Positions 25,452 through 33,884 are shown, counted from the stretch's first letter. The stretch: 64,000 nt of DNA from Enterococcus sp. 5H (GCF_028128615.1 NZ_AMDP01000036.1:33105-97104), one strand, 5' to 3'. The notes: generated by a model not told the origin, from the sequence alone. Made by a program: numbers and translations.

Positions 25452-26432
25452 ATGAAACTAACAATCACAAAGCAGTTCCAGAATTTTATTAGCAGTCAAG
25501 GTTTATCTTTAGAGCATTTACTTCAGCAAGCAAATATTCCAAATTTGTTATGGAGAGAAGAGCTGGTGGTAAATGAACAGCAGTATTATGATCTCTTACA
25601 AGTATTCAATCAATACGTGTCAGATCAACAAATTTTAGCATTCAGTGAGATTGAGAACATAAATATGTTCATGCCTCCCATCTATGCTGCGTTATCAGCT
25701 GAAAATGGAATGGAGGCTCTCAAGCGATTTATCAGCTATAAAAAATTGATTGGACCAATCACTATAGGGATGGAGGTTGAAGGAAAAACGGTACAAATAT
25801 GGTTTTCCTTTGTCTTCCCAAATCAGGAATTACCCCGTTTTGCGTTATTGAATGAACAATTACTTCTACTAAGTCTACTGAGAAGAGGGAGTAAAAAAGA
25901 AGTCACTCCCTTGCTGATAGAGGGTCCTTTTGAATATGGAGAATCCATTAAACAGTATTTGAATTGCAATCCAAGAAAAAGTCGAGAAAATTTATTGGTC
26001 CTTAAACTTGAAGATTTAAAGTATCCATTTTACACACAAAACAATATTATGTGGGAATTTATTGAACCGGAGTTAAAAAATAGATTAGTAGCTGCTTCGA
26101 CTCCGAAAACATTTGTAGAGACTATTCAAAAGGTGCTATTTCAAGTAATTCCCAGCGGTAATTTTTCTTTACAAGATGTGGCTTTAAAAATTGGAATAAG
26201 TACACGAACCTTACAGCGAAACCTACAAGCTGAAAATACAACATTTAATCGGCAACTCCAAGAAGCGCAAAAAGTATTAAGCTTAAACTTTCTTCAAAAT
26301 AATAATTTGAGAACCGCTGAAATTGCCTATCTAGTTGGATTTTCAGAAGTTAGTTCATTCTCACGAGCATTTAAAAAGTGGACAGGGAAAAATATCTCTC
26401 AATATAAACAAGATTTAGAAAAAAATTATTAA
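25452..26432 (+). CDS. AraC-family transcriptional regulator (Arabinose_bd type)
   Basis: A 326-residue regulator. The N-terminal 190 residues resemble the arabinose-binding-like domain of OruR/VirS-type AraC proteins (LSLEHLLQQANIPNLLW, PIYAALSAENGMEALKRF). The C-terminal 100 residues hold two HTH motifs: LQDVALKIGISTRTLQRNL and LRTAEIAYLVGFSEVSSFSRAF. It probably controls the SDR gene with which it is co-transcribed. GAAGGGA precedes the ATG at 25452. Confidence 0.88.
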   Translation: MKLTITKQFQNFISSQGLSLEHLLQQANIPNLLWREELVVNEQQYYDLLQVFNQYVSDQQILAFSEIENINMFMPPIYAALSAENGMEALKRFISYKKLIGPITIGMEVEGKTVQIWFSFVFPNQELPRFALLNEQLLLLSLLRRGSKKEVTPLLIEGPFEYGESIKQYLNCNPRKSRENLLVLKLEDLKYPFYTQNNIMWEFIEPELKNRLVAASTPKTFVETIQKVLFQVIPSGNFSLQDVALKIGISTRTLQRNLQAENTTFNRQLQEAQKVLSLNFLQNNNLRTAEIAYLVGFSEVSSFSRAFKKWTGKNISQYKQDLEKNY

Positions 26433-26512
26433 CTGAAATGATTAGCTTCTATTTCGAAGGGTCAATCCTTTAAGTAGTTTAAGTAGAAAAGTATTTTTAC
26501 TTTAAAAGAATA

Positions 26513-26555
26513 AAGAGTGTCCAGAAAATGGTCATTTTCTGGACACTCTTCTTTT
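26513..26555 (+). terminator. Terminator after the AraC gene
   Basis: A perfect 18-bp stem (26513-26530 with 26533-26550) with a 2-base centre, followed by CTTTT. On the DNA level it is also a near-perfect palindrome bordering the transposon remnant. Confidence 0.8.
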
Positions 26556-26556
26556 A

Positions 26557-26928
26557 CATATTTCAAAAGCAAGAAAAGTTCATTCAGATGGCATACAATT
26601 TCAAGGCTTTCGCTATATAAATACCAATCTATCTGCCTACGTTGGGGAGTCTGTTCAAATTAGATACAATCCGAAGGATTTAGCCGAAATTAGAGTGTTT
26701 TTTCAAAATAGATATTTGTGCACAGCAATAGCTCCCGTACTTTCAGATTTAAAAGTAGATTTTAAAGATATCGCAACTGCTAGAAATAAAAGAAGGCGAC
26801 AGTTGAAAGAAAAATCGTCTAAGATTAAATCTGTCGCGGATACACTAATTGAAGACAAGCTACCAGAAGTTGCGTTAAAAAATGAGACAAGTAAAAAATC
26901 TAAACTGAAGAGGTACTTCAATGACTAA
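26557..26928 (+). pseudogene. Tn552-type (Mu-like) transposase, C-terminal fragment
   Basis: The open frame begins without a start codon directly after the AraC terminator and reads DGIQFQGFRYINTNLSAYVG then VQIRYNPKDLAEIRVFF, the Mu-transposase C-terminal beta-barrel. It ends in a basic tail ETSKKSKLKRYFND. The RNase H-like DDE core is missing. The stop overlaps the start of the ATPase gene by 8 bases, the Tn552 p480-p271 arrangement. Confidence 0.8.
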
Positions 26929-27736
26929 GAAAAAGCCGTTTATTGAAACAAAAGAGTACAAACGATTTGCGGAGTTTTGCGATGCGTGTATAAAGTATAA
27001 ATATATTGGTGTCTGCTATGGTGCTCCGGGTGTAGGCAAAACATTATCGTCTCATCATTATACAAATTGGAATGTTATAGGATCACAATTAGATTATCAA
27101 CTACTTTCAAAAGTAGTAGAAGCTGCCACAGAAGAGATAGTAGCAGCCAATAAAATATTTTGCACAGCTCCCGCAGAAAAAGCCTCAAGAATAAGTTTAG
27201 ATATCCGGGATCTAGGGTATAAATTATCTTATGGAAAAGCGATATATCAAGCAAAGAAAAGCGGGATTGAGGTAGAAACAGCTATGGTCAGCGATTTTAA
27301 TGAAGTGAAATTAATTATCGTTGATGAAATTGACCGTTTGAAACTCCAGCATTTAGAGCAACTAAGAGATATCTACGATCGAAATGATTTAGCTATGGTG
27401 TTTATTGGCATGCCTGGAATAGAAAAAAGATTGTCTCGCTATCCGCAATTATACTCTAGGATTGGTTTCTCCCATGAATTTGATAAATTAAGCAAAGACG
27501 AAACCCATCATATATTAGAATATAAATAGTCAGAATTTGGTATCCCAATAAAACTAGAAGATTTTTCAGATTATGAGGCAATCACTAGTATCACAAAAAT
27601 TACCGGTGGAAATTTTCGTCTGATTCATAGACTCTTTGCCCAAATCGATCGTATATTAGAAATCAATCAACTAAAAACAATTTCCGTAGACGTTGTAGAA
27701 GCAGCTCGAGATAGTCTTGTCATTGGCTTAAGATAA
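26921..27736 (+). pseudogene. Tn552 p271/TniB-like AAA ATPase with an in-frame TAG
   Basis: Walker A is GAPGVGKTLSS and Walker B is LIIVDEIDRL; a sensor-like FIGMPGIEKRLSRYPQLYSRIGF follows. An in-frame TAG at 27527-27529 interrupts the frame after HHILEYK, yet the same frame runs on as SEFGIPIKLEDFSDYEAITS and ITGGNFRLIHRLFAQIDRIL to a stop at 27734-27736. With the TAG read as sense the protein is 271 residues, the length of Tn552 p271, the transposition ATPase. One nonsense change (for example TGG to TAG) explains it. Confidence 0.82.
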
Positions 27737-27752
27737 GAAATGAGGCGTTCAA

Positions 27753-28358
27753 ATGAAAATGGTTTATGCAGCTATGCATGATAACAAATCTGGGATTCAA
27801 TTTCTTAGAAATCAAATTACAGAATTAGGTATTAAACGAAGTTTTATTGATCCACCTTCTGGTAAAAATACAAGCAAAACTGAGTTCCAATCAATGCTAG
27901 AAACGATTCAACCAGGAGACAAAGTGATTGTTATGACGCTCAATCACTTAGGTAAAAATTATCATGAAATACATGATCGAGTAATCTCTATACACTCAAA
28001 AAAAGCTCAATTAGTGGTTACAGATGCGCATTTTTTGGATTTTGAAACGGATAACCAGCAATTCAATGAATTAGGATTTCAGTTGTTCGTGGATCTTCTG
28101 GAAGAAATCCCTCGTATAAAGAGAGTTTGGAATAAAGAGCGTCAGTTACAGGAGATTCAGCAAGCTAAAGAAAAGGGAATATACAAACGTAAACCGACAA
28201 CCTATTCTGCAGATACTGAAAATCCTAAAAATCGTGCCACCTATTTTCAAATTAAGAGTATGCTCATGAGTGGCTTTCCAATTGCGACTATTAAAGAAAT
28301 GACAGGCGTTACTCGTTCGACAATTTATCGTATAAAAAAAGAACTAGAGCAAACTTAG
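27753..28358 (+). CDS. Serine-resolvase-like protein lacking the catalytic residues
   Basis: A 201-residue protein with the resolvase fold pattern: a short N-terminal strand, GDKVIVMTLNHLGKNYHEIHD, a helical linker, and a C-terminal HTH (FPIATIKEMTGVTRSTIYRI). It sits where the binR/BinL resolvase lies in Tn552-type elements. The catalytic YARVST motif is replaced by YAAMHD, so the nucleophilic Ser and its Arg are absent; the LDRLSR arginines are replaced by LNHLGK. It should therefore bind DNA without recombining it. It may be a repressor or a dead relic, but the frame is intact. AATGAGG precedes the ATG. Confidence 0.72.
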   Translation: MKMVYAAMHDNKSGIQFLRNQITELGIKRSFIDPPSGKNTSKTEFQSMLETIQPGDKVIVMTLNHLGKNYHEIHDRVISIHSKKAQLVVTDAHFLDFETDNQQFNELGFQLFVDLLEEIPRIKRVWNKERQLQEIQQAKEKGIYKRKPTTYSADTENPKNRATYFQIKSMLMSGFPIATIKEMTGVTRSTIYRIKKELEQT

Positions 28359-28373
28359 CTTTAGTTCTTTTTG
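28336..28373 (+). terminator. Terminator overlapping the end of the resolvase-like gene
   Basis: AAAAAGAACTA (28336-28346) pairs with TAGTTCTTTTT (28362-28372). Confidence 0.65.
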
Positions 28374-28399
28374 CGCTTTGTGTATAGATTGAAAAAGAA

Positions 28400-28471
28400 A
28401 TGCCATTTAAATCAAAAAATGACAATCCTACAATATCCAAGCTTTTTAGTTATTTAAGTGAAAAAAATTAG
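28400..28471 (+). pseudogene. Integrase 5'-end fragment (inverted copy)
   Basis: A 23-codon frame encoding MPFKSKNDNPTISKLFSYLS. The first 8 codons match the start of the integrase at 24432 on the opposite strand, exactly over 23 bp (28402-28424). Then the sequences diverge, so this is the remnant of a second copy or a duplicated end. Confidence 0.6.
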
Positions 28472-28558
28472 GAATAGCCCTTAAGGGTGATTGAAGGAAT
28501 AAAAGTTCCTTCTAAATACATATTACGAGGATCAATAATTTAGCTTAAGGAGGAACGT

Positions 28559-28771
28559 ATGAAAATAGAGTTTCGTTTGTTGGATAAGACAACAGAGACA
28601 TTTAGAATAGTCTATTTCGAAAGATGGAATAATAAAGAACCTTCTTTTACAAGTGATCCTCAATCAGCAAAACAATATTGGCATGATCGATTAGCTGAAG
28701 AGGATATTAATTTACTTCAAAAGGCAAAATCAGAAACGGCCATTACTATATCAATAAAGTTGGTGCCATAA
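28559..28771 (+). CDS. Small protein of unknown function
   Basis: A 70-residue, mixed-charge protein starting MKIEFRLLDKTTETFRIVYF. AAGGAGG lies 5 bases before the ATG, a strong ribosome site that argues it is translated. No family recognised. It is the last gene before the island's right edge and stands alone. Confidence 0.5.
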   Translation: MKIEFRLLDKTTETFRIVYFERWNNKEPSFTSDPQSAKQYWHDRLAEEDINLLQKAKSETAITISIKLVP

Positions 28772-28899
28772 CTAACCTGTTGGTATGTCACAAAAAACGG
28801 TGACTCCATATATTAAAAATTGTGCAAAAGTAATATCGTATCTAACTTATAATTCTGATTTTTTAGACAAGGGAGTAGCCCTCCTTCACCCAACTCATT

Positions 28900-29033
28900 T
28901 TACGCATTAATCCATTTTCTTATTTGAGTATTAATTTTAAATGCATATTTTTTTGCAAGTGAATTAATCCCTACCTTTTGAACCAGATACTCACGAACGG
29001 CTTTAAGCTTAAATTCAAAACTATATTTGCCAT
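28900..29033 (-). pseudogene. IS3-family OrfA, 5' fragment
   Basis: The minus strand encodes KYSFEFKLKAVREYLVQKVG then INSLAKKYAFKINTQIRKW before a stop, the N-terminal HTH of an IS3 OrfA. The ATG at 29033 is one base out of frame with this segment, so a 1-base deletion broke the start. It is the opposite end of the element whose OrfB 3' end is at 19635-20110. Confidence 0.72.
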
Positions 29034-29043
29034 AAAAAAAACT

Positions 29044-29086
29044 CCAAAAGTTAGATTTCCAAGCCTAACTTTTGGGGATCGGTTCA
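29044..29086 (-). repeat. Terminal inverted repeat of the IS3-family element (right edge of island)
   Basis: On the minus strand the end reads TGAACCGATCCCCAAAAGTTAG (29065-29086, key core CCCCAAAAGTTAG shared with the left end). CCAAAAGTTAG and CTAACTTTTGG (29044-29054, 29065-29075) form a further hairpin. Confidence 0.65.
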
Positions 29087-29113
29087 CCAGTGATTTTCTG
29101 ATTCAACGTTTAC

Positions 29114-29647
29114 TTACTTTATGGTCACTAATTTTTTTAAAGGTTCAACACCAAAATGTTTTTCTTGGTATAGAAGAATTTCCGCACAGGCACGACTATC
29201 TTCTAAAGCATCATGGTGATTGTCTAAGCTAATATGTAAATTTTCGCAAACTGTATTTAATTTGTGGTTAGGCATTTCGGGAAAAAGTTTTCTACTTGTT
29301 TTTACTGTGCAAAGCGAAAGATAATTCGGCTGGTTTAACCCATAATAATCTAGACATCCAGCTAGGACACCGCAGTCAAAAGGTGCATTATGAGCAACAA
29401 CTAAGCTATTTGGCTGAAAACAAGCTTGAATTTGATTCCAAACTTCTGGGAATTTAGGTGCATTTGTCACATCTTCTGGTCGGATTCCATGAATCTGGAT
29501 ATTTTTCCAGAAAAAATCAGTTTCTGGTTTGATTAATGAGTAATATTCATCTACGATTTTACTATTTTCTACTTTTACTAATGCCACAGAACAAGCGCTA
29601 TGTTTGGCGTAACTGGCAGTTTCAAAGTCAATGGAATAAAAGTTCAT
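29114..29647 (-). CDS. DEDDh 3'-5' exonuclease (DnaQ/epsilon-like)
   Basis: A 177-residue exonuclease domain. Exo I FYSIDFETAS, Exo II VVAHNAPFDCGVL and Exo III NHHDALEDSRACAEIL are all present with their acidic residues and histidine. As a stand-alone domain it may act in repair, proofreading or RNA trimming. The ATG at 29647 is 9 bases after AAAGGG; an upstream in-frame ATG at 29665 overlaps that site. The gene ends 28 bases from the IS3 end. Confidence 0.88.
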   Translation of the reverse strand: MNFYSIDFETASYAKHSACSVALVKVENSKIVDEYYSLIKPETDFFWKNIQIHGIRPEDVTNAPKFPEVWNQIQACFQPNSLVVAHNAPFDCGVLAGCLDYYGLNQPNYLSLCTVKTSRKLFPEMPNHKLNTVCENLHISLDNHHDALEDSRACAEILLYQEKHFGVEPLKKLVTIK

Positions 29648-29889
29648 GGTCATTATCCCTTTCAATTTAAATTAATTTATACATTTAGTATAGCAAAAAA
29701 TATAGCTGTTCGTAAGGTTTCTGAAGAAATATTAACATATTTTAAATAAAAAAAGTCTATTTTCAAAAAAGGAATAACTAAAATAGCGTGAATGGGATGA
29801 AATTCTCTTTTAATTAAACTATACTATAAAAAGAATCTGCTTTAAAATGAAGAGCGATCTTAAGTAGTTGTTTGAGAGGATGTATATAA

Positions 29890-30240
29890 ATGTTAACAAA
29901 GTTATTAAAAGGCTACCCTTTAATTACAAAATTTAATTGGGGAATCGCTGCGATCTTAATCGGGCTAAATGTTTATCTTTATCCTAGGTTACCGCAAGTT
30001 GTACCGATCCATTTTAATCTATTTAACCAGCCCAGTAATTTTGGCGGTAAAATGATTATTTGGATTTTTCCATTAATTTTTGTTGCATTTTCAGTTTTTT
30101 TCAACGAATCTAAGTTAGATGCTGTCTTTTCAAGATCAGTGAAAAGAAATCAGCTTACTAAAATGGCCTTTATGATTTTTCAATTAGTTTTGTGGGTGTT
30201 GATATTAAGAGCTTATTCTGCTTATTTTTTATTTATTTAA
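29890..30240 (+). CDS. DUF1648 family membrane protein
   Basis: A 116-residue membrane protein with three predicted helices. The first loop contains RLPQVVPIHFNLFNQPSNFGGK, the DUF1648 signature seen in the N terminus of SdpI-type immunity proteins. It lacks the SdpI C-terminal domain. Function unknown. GAGAGGATG precedes the ATG. A long bidirectional terminator separates it from exonuclease III. Confidence 0.75.
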   Translation: MLTKLLKGYPLITKFNWGIAAILIGLNVYLYPRLPQVVPIHFNLFNQPSNFGGKMIIWIFPLIFVAFSVFFNESKLDAVFSRSVKRNQLTKMAFMIFQLVLWVLILRAYSAYFLFI

Positions 30241-30243
30241 ATA

Positions 30244-30291
30244 CAAAAAGAGAAGGACAAACTTAAAACATTTTTTGTCCTTCTCTTTTTG
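30244..30291. terminator. Bidirectional terminator
   Basis: An 18-bp perfect inverted repeat (30244-30261 with 30274-30291) rich in A on one side and T on the other serves the DUF1648 gene and the converging exonuclease III gene. Confidence 0.88.
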
Positions 30292-30292
30292 T

Positions 30293-31051
30293 TTACTTAA
30301 CGGTTAAATCTACCTCTACGGGACAATGGTCGCTCCCAGTAATTTCTGTATGAATTTTTGCATCGGTCAAAGCATCTTTCAGTCCATCTGAAACAACAAA
30401 ATAATCAATTCTCCAGCCAGCATTATTTTTCCGTGCATTAAAACGATAACTCCACCAAGAGTAAACACCTTCTTGATCGGGATAAAAATAGCGGTAAGTA
30501 TCTACAAATCCACTATCCAATAGGTCTGTAAATTTTTGACGTTCTTCTGGTGTAAACCCAGCATTTTTTTGATTCGTTTTCCAATTTTTTAAATCAATAT
30601 TTTGGTGAGCAACATTTAAATCTCCGCAAAGAATCACTGGTTTTTCTTTGCTTAACGCTTTTAAATAATCGCGAAAGGCATCTTCCCAAGTCATGCGATA
30701 GTCCAAACGTTTTAACTCATTTTGAGAATTAGGCGTATAACAAGTAATCATGAAAAAATTTGGATATTCTAACGTGATTAAGCGGCCTTCTTGATCGTGT
30801 TCCTCTAAGCCCATCCCATAACGAACGCTTAAAGCTTCTTCTTTAGCAAAAATTGCTGTACCGGAGTAGCCTTTTTTTTCTGCATAATTCCAGTATTGAT
30901 GATAACCAGGAAGCTCCAAATCGATTTGACCTGCTTGTAATTTTGTTTCTTGCAAACAGAAAAAATCTGCATCTAATTCATTAAAAACTTCCATAAAATT
31001 TTTCTTCACAACTGCTCGTAAGCCATTGACATTCCAAGATATACATTTCAT
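30293..31051 (-). CDS. Exodeoxyribonuclease III / AP endonuclease
   Basis: A 252-residue exonuclease III family protein (ExoA/XthA). Motifs: MKCISWNVNGLRAV, CLQETKLQ (metal-binding Glu), CYTPNSQ, CGDLNVAHQNIDLKN, YSWWSYRFNARKNNAGWRIDYF and TGSDHCPVEVDL. It cleaves at abasic sites and has 3'-end-cleaning activity. GAGGTGAA lies upstream of the ATG. It converges on the DUF1648 gene. Confidence 0.95.
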   Translation of the reverse strand: MKCISWNVNGLRAVVKKNFMEVFNELDADFFCLQETKLQAGQIDLELPGYHQYWNYAEKKGYSGTAIFAKEEALSVRYGMGLEEHDQEGRLITLEYPNFFMITCYTPNSQNELKRLDYRMTWEDAFRDYLKALSKEKPVILCGDLNVAHQNIDLKNWKTNQKNAGFTPEERQKFTDLLDSGFVDTYRYFYPDQEGVYSWWSYRFNARKNNAGWRIDYFVVSDGLKDALTDAKIHTEITGSDHCPVEVDLTVK

Positions 31052-31147
31052 TTATTCTTCACCTCGATTCTATTGTAACAAGAAATTGGCTGATTTCAAC
31101 AAAGAAAGAACTTGGAATCAAAATTAGAGGCAAACGTTTTCTATTTT

Positions 31148-31176
31148 TTTACATCTGAGATATTTCCTGATATGCT
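31148..31176 (+). promoter_or_regulatory. Promoter of the Gfo/Idh gene
   Basis: TTTACA (31148-31153), 17-base spacer, and TATGCT (31171-31176) preceded by TGA (extended -10). Confidence 0.65.
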
Positions 31177-31228
31177 GAACAAGTAGAAAAACGTTGAAAT
31201 TGAACGTTTAACTGAAGGGGGATTTTTG

Positions 31229-32143
31229 ATGAAAATAGGCGTCATTGGTTTAGGAAATATAGCTCAAAAAGCTTATTTGCCTGTATATGCTCAGTTTAGA
31301 AATAAAGCGACATTTGTTTTATCAACAAGAAATGAACAAACACGTAAAGAAATCAGTGGAAAATATGGATTTACAGAAACAACTGCAACAATCGATGAAT
31401 TAATCCAAACAGGAATCTCTGCTTGTTTTGTTCATGTTGCAACAAAAGTTCACGGGCAAATTTTAAAGCAGTTGTTGGAAGCAGGGATTCATGTTTTTGT
31501 CGACAAACCTTTAAGCGAAAATTTAGCAGAAGTCAAAGAAATTCAAGAGTTGGCAGCAGCTAAAAATTTATTGCTGATGGTCGGTTTCAATCGAAGATTT
31601 GCGCCATTCGTAGATGAACTGAAAGCAGTTAAAGATAAGAATATGTTGTTAATTCAAAAAAATCGCATCGCAGCCAAAGAAACGACGGATTTTGTGATTT
31701 ATGATTTATTTTTACATGTTGCTGATACCTTAGTTTATCTTTTAGACGAAAAAATTGGTCAAGTTCAGACTAAAATTGTAGAAGAAAACGGCTTATTACA
31801 AAGAGCACTAATCCAAGTTGAAACTGAAAAGATGACAGCAATTGCTTCGATGAATTTAATTTCTGGCGCAAATACAGAAACATACCAGCTAATGAGTCCG
31901 GAAGGTACGTTTACTTTAGAAAACTTAACTGAATTAACCATTCAAAATAATCAAGAGACAAAGTATAAAAGTTTTGGAGATTGGACAACAACATTAGAAA
32001 AAAGAGGGTTTCATCAAATGATAGAATCCTTTATTACCGCTCTTGAAACGAAGGATCACAGTATATTAAGACAAGACAATATTTATCTTAGCCATGAATT
32101 ATGTGCCAAAATGATTCACCAGCATCAACAACATATTTTATAG
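31229..32143 (+). CDS. Gfo/Idh/MocA family oxidoreductase
   Basis: A 304-residue NAD(P)-dependent oxidoreductase. The Rossmann start is MKIGVIGLGNIAQKAYLPVY, followed by the family motifs VFVDKPLSENLAE (EKP-type lysine) and MVGFNRRFAPF. The active-site segment YDLFLHVADTLVYLL carries the histidine. Substrate (sugar or derivative) not decidable. The ATG at 31229 has AAGGGGG 7 bases upstream, better than the TTG one codon earlier. MurB follows after 71 bases. Confidence 0.87.
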   Translation: MKIGVIGLGNIAQKAYLPVYAQFRNKATFVLSTRNEQTRKEISGKYGFTETTATIDELIQTGISACFVHVATKVHGQILKQLLEAGIHVFVDKPLSENLAEVKEIQELAAAKNLLLMVGFNRRFAPFVDELKAVKDKNMLLIQKNRIAAKETTDFVIYDLFLHVADTLVYLLDEKIGQVQTKIVEENGLLQRALIQVETEKMTAIASMNLISGANTETYQLMSPEGTFTLENLTELTIQNNQETKYKSFGDWTTTLEKRGFHQMIESFITALETKDHSILRQDNIYLSHELCAKMIHQHQQHIL

Positions 32144-32214
32144 ACTCAGACTAGAAAGTTTTCTTTCGGCATGCTAGAATAGATTGGATGTTTGAAAGAG
32201 AGGAACGACTTTCG

Positions 32215-33117
32215 ATGAATAAAATTGAAATGATAAACGAATTGAATGATATAACTTTACTATTTGATGAACCTTTAATGAATTTTACGTTTACAAAAAC
32301 TGGTGGACCCGTAGATGTACTAGCTTTTCCAAAGTCTAAAGATGAAGTAGTACGCTTAGTTAATTATTGTCGTACAAATGAAATCCCGTGGCTTGTTTTG
32401 GGAAATGCTAGTAACTTGATTGTACGAGATGGCGGTATCCGCGGCATGGTTATCATGTTAGAAAAAATGGATCAGGTTTCAGTTCTAGGCGATCAAATAA
32501 TTGTTGAAGCAGGAGCTAAATTAATAGACACAACTTATGTTGCTTTGGATCATGACTTAGCTGGGTTTGAGTTTGCTTGCGGGATTCCCGGAAGTATCGG
32601 CGGAGCTGTTTACATGAATGCTGGTGCGTATGGTGGCGAAATCAAAGATGTATTTGTTTCTGTAGATATTTTACTGGCAGACGGAACGATTCAAACACTT
32701 TCAAATGCTGATATGGATTTTTCTTATCGTCATAGTGTGATTCAAGAAATGCATTGCGTCGTACTCGAAGCTAGATTTGCTCTAATTAAAGGGAATCATA
32801 GTGAAATTAAAGCTAAAATGGATGAACTAACAGAATTGAGAGTGTCAAAACAACCATTAGAATATCCATCTTGCGGTAGTGTTTTTAAGCGACCAGAAGG
32901 ACATTTTACTGGTAAGTTAATTCAAGATGCAGGCTTACAGGGATTAAAATGGGGCGGAGCACAAATTTCTGAAAAACATGCGGGCTTTATTGTCAATATC
33001 GATCACGCTACAGCGACTGATTATGTTGAACTGATTGCCCATATCCAAGAAGTGATTCAAGAAAAATTTGCTGTGGCGTTAGAAACAGAAGTTAGAATCA
33101 TTGGTGAAGAACAATAA
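32215..33117 (+). CDS. murB: UDP-N-acetylenolpyruvoylglucosamine reductase MurB
   Basis: A 300-residue FAD enzyme that makes UDP-MurNAc in peptidoglycan synthesis. Motifs: TKTGGPVDVLAFP, LGNASNLIVRDGGIRGMVI, FACGIPGSIGGAVYMNAGAYGGE, SYRHS, CGSVFKRP and GLKWGGAQISEKHAGFIVN. It is the type II form (no YF insertion region near the C terminus) typical of Firmicutes. The ATG at 32215 has GAGAGGA upstream; a 9-codon upstream extension is unlikely. Confidence 0.96.
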   Translation: MNKIEMINELNDITLLFDEPLMNFTFTKTGGPVDVLAFPKSKDEVVRLVNYCRTNEIPWLVLGNASNLIVRDGGIRGMVIMLEKMDQVSVLGDQIIVEAGAKLIDTTYVALDHDLAGFEFACGIPGSIGGAVYMNAGAYGGEIKDVFVSVDILLADGTIQTLSNADMDFSYRHSVIQEMHCVVLEARFALIKGNHSEIKAKMDELTELRVSKQPLEYPSCGSVFKRPEGHFTGKLIQDAGLQGLKWGGAQISEKHAGFIVNIDHATATDYVELIAHIQEVIQEKFAVALETEVRIIGEEQ

Positions 33118-33155
33118 CAAAAAGAACCTTTCAGCTCGAAAGGTTCTTTTTGTTA
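33115..33155. terminator. Bidirectional terminator between murB and the CBS-domain gene
   Basis: A perfect 18-bp stem with a 5-base loop (33115-33132 with 33138-33155), A-rich and T-rich on its two arms. Confidence 0.9.
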
Positions 33156-33156
33156 G

Positions 33157-33801
33157 CTATTCAGCGTTTGCTTGTAAATCTTCAATTTCAACAACTTTTA
33201 GATTTTTACGCTCTAAATTTTCCACGATTACCGCACATGTTTCTTCAGTCGTTTCTGCTGGTAAAGTGATCAATGTACGACGGATAAATTCATCTTCACC
33301 AATATCAAGTGTGATACAGCTGGCAATGCTGCTATGTTTAGCAATAATCTTAGTCATAGCGGCCAAATCACCTTGTCTGCCAGTCGTAGCAATCGTTAAA
33401 ACATAACTGCCACGCTGGATATTCCAAGATTGAGCTAAGATATTTAATAAGGTACTGTGTGTTAGAATACCGTAAAAATGGTTACTCTCATCTAATACTG
33501 CAATATAAGGCAATTCTTTAATTGTAAAGAAGACCTTAAAGAATGATGTATTCACAAAAATGAATTTTGTTGCATTTTTTAATAAATAAGTCACTGGTAA
33601 ACTCATATCGCCGCCGTTAGCTTTATGACGATAGATGTGCATTTTATAAATATTTCCTCTAAAAATCTTCCCTGATTCATCAAGAATAGGCACACAACGA
33701 TAGCCTGAGTCTTCAAGAATTTTTAATGCCTCTTCTAAAGTGCAAGATTCATTAACAGTCGTCAGATTCTTCTTTTTAATAACAACGGATTTTAATAACA
33801 T
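33157..33801 (-). CDS. CBS-domain pair protein with ACT-like C terminus (CbpA-like, probable c-di-AMP binder)
   Basis: A 214-residue cytosolic protein. Two CBS motifs occupy about residues 1-130 (VNESCTLEEALKILEDSGYR, then KELPYIAVLDESNHFYGILT). The last 70 residues (YVLTIATTGRQGDLAAMTKI) have the beta-alpha pattern of an ACT domain. This CBS2-ACT layout is that of Listeria CbpA, one of the c-di-AMP-binding proteins, so nucleotide binding is likely; the assignment between CbpA- and CbpB-like is by domain layout only. GGGGCTGACC lies before the ATG. Confidence 0.75.
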   Translation of the reverse strand: MLLKSVVIKKKNLTTVNESCTLEEALKILEDSGYRCVPILDESGKIFRGNIYKMHIYRHKANGGDMSLPVTYLLKNATKFIFVNTSFFKVFFTIKELPYIAVLDESNHFYGILTHSTLLNILAQSWNIQRGSYVLTIATTGRQGDLAAMTKIIAKHSSIASCITLDIGEDEFIRRTLITLPAETTEETCAVIVENLERKNLKVVEIEDLQANAE

Positions 33802-33884
33802 GGTCAGCCCCCCGTAGGTTAAATTCTTTTGTCATGCTTATAATAACATAAGTTGAATAAAAACCATAGTTTATTGAGTATCCA

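Noticed and set aside
33101..33406. 101-codon plus-strand ORF over the CBS-domain gene
   Set aside because: It begins in the bidirectional terminator and is antisense to a clear family member.
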